Below, one piece after another: positions 33,403-43,000 of a stretch of 64,000 nucleotides of DNA. Each line of letters begins with the position of its first letter. Position 1 is the stretch's first letter. Under the pieces are notes generated by a model. It was not told where the DNA came from. It did not search any database and worked only from the letters and a program-made list of their open reading frames with translations. Source of the stretch: Drosophila persimilis (Eukaryota > Arthropoda > Insecta > Diptera > Drosophilidae); assembly GCF_003286085.1 (NCBI RefSeq), contig NW_020825477.1:1-64000 (forward strand), read 5' to 3'. The position numbers and the translations under genes were made by a program.

Positions 33403-33949
33403 TGTGACGCCCAGCGCCAGGAAGACCAAGCGCCGGCGCCACAAACACCACAACAATATCACTAGAAACACCAAGACAAGCCATGAAGACTCCGCAACAT
33501 TATTTCTCCTCGGAGCGCATTAACCCTCCGCAACATTATTTCTCCTCGGAGCGCATTACCCCTCCGCAACATTACTCCTCCTCGGAGCGCATTCACCCTC
33601 CGCAACATTCTTCCCCTCGGAGCGCATTAGACCTCCGCGACCTCCACCGATCCGACCAGAAGACTACCAGGACGCAACCATCCGCCACGTGCGGCCCAAC
33701 CGAAGGACGACCCCGAAGGACGACCCCGAAGGACGACCCCGAAGGACGAGCCAGCAGAAAAACACCCGCGCAACTACCAAACTTTGTACCTTTAAGAACA
33801 ATAAAAATAACTCTATCTCTTTTGTTACCGCTCAAAGCCCGCCTTATTCTTGAACCTTGAGACTCTCTTTCAGCTACCACACCCAGAGATCAAACAAATT
33901 TCTGTGGAACCCGGCGGGACGAGCATACCCCGACCGAAGCGCCGTCACA
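33403..33949 (+). repeat. 5' LTR of element A
   Basis: 547 bases with inverted ends TGTGACG and CGTCACA, followed by the primer site. It contains four tandem 36-base units starting CCGCAACATTATTTCTCCTC at 33492, 33528, 33564 and 33600, and then three 12-base CGAAGGACGACC units at about 33702-33740. A polyadenylation-like AACAATAAAAAT is at 33799. Confidence 0.85.
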
Positions 33950-33950
33950 G

Positions 33951-33965
33951 TGGCGCCCGAGCAGG
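33951..33965 (+). promoter_or_regulatory. Primer-binding site of element A
   Basis: TGGCGCCCGAGCAGG one base after the LTR, the same Lys-type start as element Y. Confidence 0.8.
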
Positions 33966-34002
33966 TTGTGGTAGCATAAGAAGCATCATCTAAAAGGTCA
34001 AG

Positions 34003-35110
34003 ATGGCAAAACAATGGATAAACCAAGCAACGAAACTGGAGTTACAAAACTATGGCGAGGAATTCGGATTGGAGAAACTGGATGGACTAGAAACCCAAAA
34101 GAAACAACTTTTACAATTTTCGGAGAGAACAGACCTCCCAATACATATTCGAGAGAGGCTAGAACAACTAGCAAATACCCAAACACGAGGGAGAAGCCCG
34201 AGAACCAAGAGCCCAAGGCAACAATCACCAAAAGGAGTACCACAAAAACCAACAATGGAAGAGAGCCAAGGGGAGACCAGGACAGGCAGGAAGAAAGCGC
34301 TATTTCCGAAACAGATAAAGAAAGGATCACCAGAAGCAGTAGCGATAATAGAAAAAATACGCAAGTGGGACCTGATCTTTACAGGAAAAGGAGGACTGCT
34401 AGAATTCCTGAGCAGGATGGAGGAATTAGCAGAAACCTACGGGGTAGAACCGGACCACCTCGTATTCGCAAGGCCGATAATGCTGGAAGAAAGCGCACTA
34501 GACTGGTGGCACACAAAGCCAGCGCCAGTCACATCATGGGAGGATGCAAAGGTCGGACTAAAAGAGAACTTCATATCCCCCAGATACCAAGAGGAGCTTG
34601 CAAAACAAGTGGCAGAGCGAAAACAAGCGGAAACAGAACCAGTTCGACACTATATACAAGAAATAAGGAAGTTAATGAGGTTCGGAACCTCCACAGAGCA
34701 GGAAAAACTGGAAATAATATACCAGCCGGCTGCCGCTGAAACTATACGTGAAGAGGAGAGAATTCCAAACGCTGTCGGAATTCATGATCATCACAGAGGA
34801 ATTCGAAAAAATTGAGACAGATGCAGGACTCTCCAAGGTTACAGGTCGCCAATGGAATTACCCCCAAAACGACCAACCAGCTTGGCAAAGGACGCAATAC
34901 CGACAAAGGAAATGTCAAAGATGTGGAAACTATGGGCACGAGGCCCGAACATGCAACAGGGAACCCGTACTGTACTGCTGGACCTGCAACAAACAAGGAG
35001 TACGCACAATAGACTGCTGCAGAAAGCAACCGGAAAACACACAGAGCGCAGGACCAACCCGCGAATCTCCTGTGGCCCAAAACCAGCTGAGCGGGACAAC
35101 ACACAACTAA
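34003..35110 (+). pseudogene. gag: Gag of element A with one frameshift
   Basis: It starts MAKQWINQATKLELQNYG and has a SAP-like head, a charged linker, and a gag core (ALDWWHTKPAPVTSWEDAK, ISPRYQEELAKQVAER). The frame changes near 34730, after KLEIIYQ, and resumes as LPLKLYVKRREFQTLSEF. The C-terminus has the knuckle CQRCGNYGHEARTC plus CWTCNKQGVRTIDCC, as in element H. Gag ends at 35110. Confidence 0.85.
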
Positions 35111-36570
35111 TATTTAACAAAAACCAACTTTTAGGACGGGCCAGGATTGGATCACAACTGATGGATGTAATCATCGATAGAGGGGCAACAAGATGCATGA
35201 TAAACGAAAGGGCGGCCGAAAAACTAAAAGAAGAAGGCATCGAAGGAGTGGAAAACCGATTAATCCGTCTCGCGGATGGAAGCACTCGGAGAACAACACG
35301 GAGAATCCAACTAACAGTAGAACTAGGGGGAAAAGAGACCACCCAATCATTCCTAATCATGACAGGGGTACCAGATACCCCCATACTAGGAATGGAATTT
35401 TTAAAGGATGCAGGCACATCAATAACGTGTGGAGAAGCCACAGTAAACTTCAACGCGGAACCAAACCCAAAGAGAAAGGAGGAAAGCGCAAGAAATTCAG
35501 TAACAGAGCCGACGGACGAAGAAATCGAAAAATGGATTAAAACGGAGGTACAAAAATCCAACACGCTGGAAGGGGTGAGCAATGTTACGAAACATCGGAT
35601 ATTTCTGAAGGATGACAGACCAGTCAAACAGAGGTATTACCCAAGAAACCCAGCGCAAATGGAAATCATCAACAAAGAGATCAGCGAACTCATAAAGCAA
35701 GATCTAATAGAACCATCACACAGCCCATACAGCTCGCCGATTGTTCTCATAAAAAAGAAAACCGGAGATTGGAGGGTCTGCGTGGACTACCGACTGTTAA
35801 ACGAAAAAACAGAGAAGGATGCATACCCATTACCACGGATGGACTTTATTCTAAATCAGCTTAAAGAGGCTAAATACATTAGCACGCTCGACTTAAAGTC
35901 AGGGTATTGGCAAATCCCAATGGAAAAACAGAGCCGACACTACACAGCCTTTACAGCTCCCGGGCGAGGATTGTACCAATGGAAGGTCATGCCCTTCAGA
36001 CTCACAACAGCACCTGCTACGTTCCAAAGAGAACTAGACTCGGTAATCGGACCGGACATAGAACCATTCGCTTTCGTATACCTAGACGACATAATCGTAA
36101 TTAGGCGGACGAAAGTTGAACACATGCAGAAACTACAAACGGTATTCGAACGACTACGGACAGCAAACCTACGCATTAACGCAGAAAAATGTCACTTTTT
36201 CCAAAAGAAACTTAAATACCTAGGACACATGGTGAGCGAGGAAGGAATACACACAGACCCAGATAAAGTGGCGGCCATTAAAGAACTCACCGCACCAACT
36301 ACACTGAAACAGCTGCATAGTTTTTTGGGCCTGGCATCTTGGTACCGCAGATTCGTACCAGCGTACACCGAACGAGCAAAAGCTCTACAAGACCTATTAA
36401 AAAAGGGGCAAAAATTTGAGTGGGGCGAAGCACAAGAGAACAGCTTCCAAGACCTAAAGCTGTGTCTAACGGAAGCACCAATATTAGCATGCCCGGACTT
36501 CAGAAAAACATTTATACTGCAAACAGACGCAAGCGACTGCGGCCTAGGAGCGGTGTTGACCCAGGAAGAT
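35111..36570 (+). pseudogene. pol: Protease and reverse transcriptase of element A, 5' half of pol
   Basis: Read in the frame -1 to gag (open from 34852). The protease active site reads IDRGATRCM instead of D-T/S-G, so it is probably dead. RT follows with WRVCVDYRLLNEKTEKDAYPLP, LDLKSGYWQIP and the intact active site VYLDDIIVI at about 36075-36100; MPFGL reads MPFRL. RNase H starts at LQTDASDCGLGAVLTQED and is interrupted exactly at 36570 by element B. The frame continues at 58324 with ADGEHVISYAS. Confidence 0.9.
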
Positions 36571-38843
36571 TGTAGTGGCCAGTTGTGACTCTAAAACTCC
36601 AGAGAACAGCTTGGGGAGTACGGCCCTCGCGTTTAACATTAACTCTTCTCTTTACAAAAACAAGATAAGAGATCAATTACAAGAGCAGTAGTTAAAGCTT
36701 CCATTGAAGAGCTTAATGTATAATTTAGAGAAGCAGCGTGGATCTGTGGGAGTTATGTTTTAAAGCTTTACTAGAAATCATACGATTACTCCGTTAGTCG
36801 TGGAAGCTATGTGTAAGCATTGCTTATCATCGTACGATTACTCCGTTATCTAGGGAAGCAAGGTGTAAGCTTTGTCTAAAATCGTACGATTACCCCGTTG
36901 GTTGTGGAAGGTAAAGTTCCGATCGTAAGGGCTAATGCAAGTAATAGAACTTCTGGATAGATCACTGCTATAGTGAAGCTGTACGAATTCGAATGTGTCT
37001 TTTTATACAAACATATACATATATCCAAGTGAATTTGAAAACGTTGTGCAATCAAACACGTGCCAAGTAAATTGAAGTTCTGGTGGACTGCATTATTCCT
37101 TTTGGATTAAGAAAAAATAAAAGGTATTTGGACCTTACAATAGTGACACAGCTTTAACAGTCTCGTATCATAGGGCTGGAAATCTTACTACGTTCGACAC
37201 TGGAAAAGAAAAACCAATTGACCCCCCCCTCCAGGAACGAGGTCGTCAAAGTCCATTGATTTCCCAGTAGATCTGGGAAAGACCTCGGATTTCCCAGGAA
37301 CCAGCATCTACATAAACCAACGATAACTACAACCAAATAAACCCGCAAAAGCCGTCCGAAGATGTACTAGAGTGAAACCCGAAGTTATGTGGATGCCTAA
37401 TTAAACTGAAGTACATCTTGGAATAAGACGATAAGAATGGTTTTCTGGCAAATTCGGAGAAACTAATATGCCGCACTCGTCACCCTTCCCGCTTATGAGT
37501 TAAGCGCGCGGCTAAAGCTTTCGCATGTAGTTTCTTCGTGGTGTGTGTGGAGTGGTTCTCGAAGTGCGAAAATAAAACATTATTCTGCTGCGATCCACAC
37601 TGCCGTTTAACAGTCGTTAGTTTAGTTTTGAGTCTCTTCACGGGATTTTCCAGTTTCTTTGTTTTATTAAAGATTAAATTCCGTACTAGTTATTCATCTT
37701 AGTTCTGTATTGTATAGATGTAAAGAGAGAAACAAACAATGTATATAATTACCCATAATTAAAAAACAGCGCAAGTGAAAGCCACATATTTTTAAGATCA
37801 GCCGTTAAGTTGCAAATCGTCGTCGAACTGGTATGGAAATGATAAAAACGGTGATTCATCCGAATTGGAAGTGAAGACATGTATATTCATTATTTTTCTC
37901 CTTTCCTCAGAATATGTTTCCCGTCTCCCCTTGAGCTCAACGGACACGCCGGATAATTCGTATAAAGTATGAGTGAGTTACGAGCTTCCTTAAACGGAGA
38001 TCTCGAGTATTTTCGAAGTATATATACGTCTTGTAAAACTTCTATTGCGTTAGGTTAAACATCCATATGCATACGTGCCATAATTAAAGCAGATCGGCCA
38101 GTAATTTTTCTTTAACGTTTGCCTTCTAGTTATATTATTATCATATTTTACTATTCTTTCCAATTTAATTTCTTATACGCCATATTCTCTACACATAAGT
38201 CCTATATACATACATATATACAACTAGATATAAATTGCTATTATTTCCTCCTTCTTTACTTAACTACTTTGTACTAAGTTTATACATATCCCGAAAATCA
38301 TGAAGTCCAAACCCGTGAATTTTGAATTATTAAATGATAATTAGTAGATAATAATGGAACATTAAACCTTTCGTGTTTGTCCTGAGTAGAGCCTGAGGAA
38401 GTCCGATGATCAAATGGAGATGCGCTCGATTAGGGTTATGCTGTCGATTAAACGGCATACTAAAGGTAGGGAGGGTAGAGAAGGGGTCAAAGTCATCTGA
38501 GTTCCCCAAGAGCGACGGAATATAGCCTGACTATTTGTCGGTAGTCGGTTAACCAGTTAATTAAAATTCACATTCTTTTCTTTTTGATTTCTTTTATAGA
38601 GTTCCTTTTGAACATTAAATCAAGTGTACCTAAAACATCTTTGCGAGTGTGTTCGTATGGCAGATAGGAGAGTAGGAAAGATCCCACGACATTCCGGCGA
38701 GCTAGTTAGAGCATAGCTAGAGGTACACGTTCCGAAATCCTGCTATACTATTGGTGTCTGACCGTTAAACCAAATGTATGTACCACCTCCATCCGTACAT
38801 ACAATCTCACACCTCTAAGGATAAGAATATCTTGCACATAACA
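36571..38843 (+). repeat. 5' LTR of Ulysses-like element B
   Basis: 2273 bases from TGTAGTGGCCAG to TAACA, preceded by the target duplication AGAT (36567-36570). It has about 110 bases (37170-37285) absent from the right LTR. Three spaced copies of CGTACGATTACtCCGTT-like sequence lie at 36780-36900. Non-coding throughout. An LTR of this size is what the literature reports for Ulysses of Drosophila. Confidence 0.88.
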
Positions 38844-38848
38844 TAGAT

Positions 38849-38866
38849 TGGCGCCCAACGTGGGGC
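38849..38866 (+). promoter_or_regulatory. Primer-binding site of element B
   Basis: TGGCGCCCAACGTGGGGC, five bases after the LTR, Lys-type. Confidence 0.88.
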
Positions 38867-39286
38867 CAGAGTACTAGTTACTACTGGTTGAAAACCCCAA
38901 AAAACTTAGCTCGTTGCAATTTTAGATGCCACATTAAAATTAATAGGTTTCCAGTCCGACTACTGTAACGGAGGATATTGATGGAATTTTGGGTTTAAGA
39001 TTCTGAGTTTCGGAATACCCCAACCAAATGGAATTCGCCAGGTAGCAAGGGATGGAAAACTGTTATATTTTTGTTTAAGGTTACCAGAATTAATTTGCGA
39101 ATATACGACAGCTATTCACAAAGGCGGATAGGTCGGCCAAATTATAATAGGATAACCCCAAAAGAGTTTATGAAGGAAGAGTATCGATGGCTTTCGGAAG
39201 TCTAATTTTCTAGATATAGATTTGGAAATTAGCCATTGCCAGAGTTACTGACCACATAAACATACCATAGACCAATTTAGATTTCA
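38867..39286 (+). other. Leader of element B, first part
   Basis: Non-coding leader, interrupted at 39287-39291 (TTGAG) by the BEL element. It resumes at 45708 and reaches the gag start at 45875. Confidence 0.7.
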
Positions 39287-39291
39287 TTGAG

Positions 39292-39698
39292 TGTTCGGGC
39301 CAGCCGCTGAGGAATAACCGTAACTTTAGCATTATTATTGTATGAGCATAGAGAGCCGCCTACATATGTTGTAAAACGTTGACTTTCTGCAGAGCTGCTG
39401 CGCTCTCTCGCTAAAGGGGCTCTCTGCCGCCGCCACTTCGGCAACTACTTTGATCTGCTGCCGCCACTTCGGCAGTCACTTTGATCTAACGCCGTCGTCT
39501 ATAGTTTTAGTTCTATGCTAACCCCTCTGCGCATTGGTTGCATATCGATCTCGCATAAAGTACATCTGGCAATAGCAAGCAATCGGCTTCCGCTAAGCCA
39601 CCAAGATTAAATATTATATTATATATTATAAAGTTTAACCCAAAATCTCTTTTTATTTTGAAATACATAGGTGCCAAAAAAGCTTGGCATCTCAAACA
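39292..39698 (+). repeat. 5' LTR of BEL element
   Basis: 407 bases, TGTTCGGGCC to TCTCAAACA, identical by eye to 45296-45702. It is flanked by TTGAG at 39287-39291. It contains a duplicated CTGCCGCCACTTCGGCA motif. Confidence 0.95.
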
Positions 39699-39699
39699 T

Positions 39700-39717
39700 T
39701 GGTGACCCCGACGTGAT
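39700..39717 (+). promoter_or_regulatory. Primer-binding site of BEL element
   Basis: TGGTGACCCCGACGTGAT, starting two bases after the LTR end, a form common in BEL/Pao elements. I do not assign the tRNA. Confidence 0.8.
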
Positions 39718-40032
39718 ATAAAACCATTGCTTAATCGCGTTCCGTTAAAACACTTATTAATTATACAATATTGTGTTGTTGGGTAGTTTAACTACCAACA
39801 AATACATTTGTGTGCACATTAAAAACAGTTTAAAGTGCAAATTCAGTGAGAGTGCGGCTGGAATATTTATAGACAAATTCCGGTACTTTAAGCGTCGAAT
39901 CTCTCATTCTCTGCGCAGCTGCAGCCGCGGTTCTTGACTTTTCGTGTCTTGCATTCTCGCTCTCGCGTCTATACATCGTCGCTTAAGCGGTATTTCATTT
40001 TCCGTTGTAGTGTCGATTGCACAACGGTTAAC

Positions 40033-43000
40033 ATGGACAACGATCCAAATACAGGCGCGGGCGGAAATATTGTGGTGGCTGATTCCAGACTGAGTCTGTA
40101 TAAACGTAAAAGTCAGTCATTATATGATCGATTGCACAGGCTTGGCGAATCCTTCGCGGGGAATAAAATCGACAAGCTGACCGCCGCGGAAGTCGAGGTG
40201 CGCCTTGATATGTTGGCAGAAATTCGAGCGGAATTTAATAAGGCCCATAATGAGTTGGAGGCTCTCGATCAAAACGAGATTGGGAGTGAGCTGCGCGAAA
40301 TCTTCGATACTCTTTTCATATCGTTGAAAGCTGAGTTGCTGGCTGCTGTTGAAGTAAGCCAGTCACACGCCGCTGCCAATTCTACGACTCTGCCAAGCCA
40401 TTCCGGACATAGTACCATCATCATGGCTCACAAGCAGCGACTTCCTGAGCTGAAGGTGCCGAAGTTTTCTGGTGGATACGTCGAGTTCTCGGATTTTATG
40501 GCAATGTTCAAATCGGTGATTGAAGCGGATGCGGATCTCAGTGACATCGAGAAATTCCAGCACCTTCGCTCTTGCCTCGCTGATGCGGCTTTGGATTCGG
40601 TTCGATCGTTGGAGCTCTCCAGTGCCAATTATCGTGCGGCTCTGGATATACTTAATAAACGCTTTAATAACAAAAGACTTGTTTTCCAGGCACACATCAA
40701 GAAGATTCTTGGGCTAAAGAGGGTAGACTCGCCTTCTGCTAAAAGGCTTCGGGAGTTTTCGGATGCAGTCAATTTACACATGCGAGCGTTGCAGACATTG
40801 GGAACTGCTGAGGAGATTTCGGGATTCATGGTTATCAACATGCTGCTGCAGAAGTTGGATTCGAAGACGCAAACCAAATGGGAGGAGCACACATCGTCGG
40901 ATGCTATACCTACCGCAGAGGAATTCTTCGAATTCTTGCAGCAACGCTGCCAGAAAATGGAGCGATTGGAATATGCTACAGCGACACACGCTAGTAGCGA
41001 TCAGGTGGGAAAAAACCATTCCTATACGCATGTTAAGAAAACGTTTGTAGCTTCCAACTCTTCCGACCCGTCTGTATGCGTTTTTTGCCACTCAGCGGGC
41101 CATGGAATATACTCGTGCAAGATATTCGAAAATCTCTCACCGTTGCTGCGCCACAAAGAAGTGAAGAAGCTTTCCCTATGCTTCAATTGCCTAAAACCGG
41201 GGCACCGGACCCGCGCATGCAATAGTGGAAAATGTAGAGTATGCGGCGGTAAGCATCATAGTTTGTTGCACTTCGTTAGTATGCAGCCCACAACACAAGG
41301 CTGCCCAGGTATTACTCCTCCCGATCTGGCCGTTCAACCGGACACTTTTTCCGTTGCTCAAAATTCTGCTAGCAGCTCGTCTCTACCTTCGTCTACCTCT
41401 CTTGCTGCCCAAGGTCTTCACTCTGATGTCGTGCTTCTGGCTACAGCCGTGGTTCTCGTGAAGAATCGGTCTGGCGTTTTAGTTCCTTGTCGTGCCATCT
41501 TAGATTCAGGATCGCAGCTGCATCTCGTCACATCCAGGTTCGCCCAGCAGCTTCAGCTTAGGAGAACTCAATCGTCTGCACTTGTGTCTGGGCTGGGCGA
41601 TACCAGCGTTTCTACTGAGGGATCCACCATAAGCATTTGTATGCATTCTCGCACCTCTGCTTACACAACTACGCTTACTGCTCTCATCGCCCCCACGATT
41701 ACCGATTCTCAACCAAGTATGGCAGTAAATGTATCCGATTGGCGTATTCCATCTAACATTCAGCTCGCTGATCCTGCATTTTTCAATCCTCAACGGGTTG
41801 ATCTTCTCATTGGTGCGAGCGTTTTTTATGATCTCCTCTGCGTAGGGCAAATCAAACTCACCGATGGACTGCCTCTTCTGCAGAAGACCCGGCTTGGGTG
41901 GATCGTATCTGGTGGTGGGCAGAAGGTATCAAGCTCGGCGCTTTTGGCCACGCACAATTGTCCAGATTCGATAGCTGAGATGGAAGCAAGGTTGGATAAA
42001 ACTCTTCGTATGTTTTGGGAAGTCGAGAATTGTGTGGAGGTTGGGTTGAATACCAAAGAAGAAGACGATTGTGAAGCACATTTCGTAAGCCACCTTTCAC
42101 GGTTGCCATCCGGGGAGTATGCAGTTCGTCTGCCGCTAAACAACAATATTGATCGTTTAGGAGAATCTTATGCTCAGGCTTATCGACGGTTCATCAGTCT
42201 GGAGCGAAAACTGGAGCGTAATCCTACACTAAAGGAGCGGTATTCCGCCTTTATGAGGGAGTACATTGATTTGCATCATATGCACCAAGTCAACCCTGAT
42301 TCCCGTAGCCTCTGCAAATATTTCTTGCCTCATCACTGTGTCCTAAAGGAGGACAGTACGACGACAAAACTCCGTGTCGTTTTCGATGGATCCGCAGCTA
42401 CATCAACTGGATATTCTCTAAATGATGTGATGATGACAGGCCCTGTTATTCAGCCTGCATTGTTCAACATATTGATTCGCTTTCGAACATATCCAGTCGC
42501 TCTCACTGGGGACATTTGTAAAATGTACCGCTGCGTACGAGTGTCTCCACCCGACAATTTGTATCAGTGCATCCTATGGCGAGATTCCATCGAGTCCGAG
42601 GTTCAAGTCTACACATTAGACACCGTCACATACGGGACGAGGGCTGCATCATTTTTAGCGGTCCGCGCAATGCACCAGCTGGCCATCGACGAGGGTGAAT
42701 CCTACCCTCTTGGCTCAGCTGCTCTGCGGCAGGAGTTTTACGTGGATGACCTCATTTCGGGCGGTAATTCGGTCGCACAGGTCATGGAAAAAATGCACCA
42801 AACATCAGCTTTACTGTCCCGTGGTAACTTTAGACTTAGGAAATGGTGCTCCAGTCACCAGGAAGTACTTGAGGGAACCCCTGAAGATGACATAGAGAAG
42901 TTCCTAAAGTTTAATGATGGAAGCGACATAGCCAAAACTCTCGGCTTAGCGTGGGACCCTGCTTCGGATCAGCTGCTTTTTGCCTTGTCCGCACTGGACA

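Noticed and set aside
33492..33636. A possible CRISPR-like array
   Set aside because: The units are contiguous 36-base tandem repeats without unique spacers, in a eukaryotic LTR.
33483..33860. A 125-codon frame with a repeated PQHYFSSERI motif
   Set aside because: It is produced by the 36-bp tandem repeats inside the LTR of element A, upstream of the primer site.
34852..35110. Start of element A pol at 34852
   Set aside because: The frame is open there, but the sequence to 35110 is a shadow of the gag knuckle region; pol similarity begins only about 35110.
39513..39695. A 60-codon minus-strand frame also present at 45517-45699
   Set aside because: It lies inside the BEL LTRs, and both copies are LTR duplicates; no function can be assigned.
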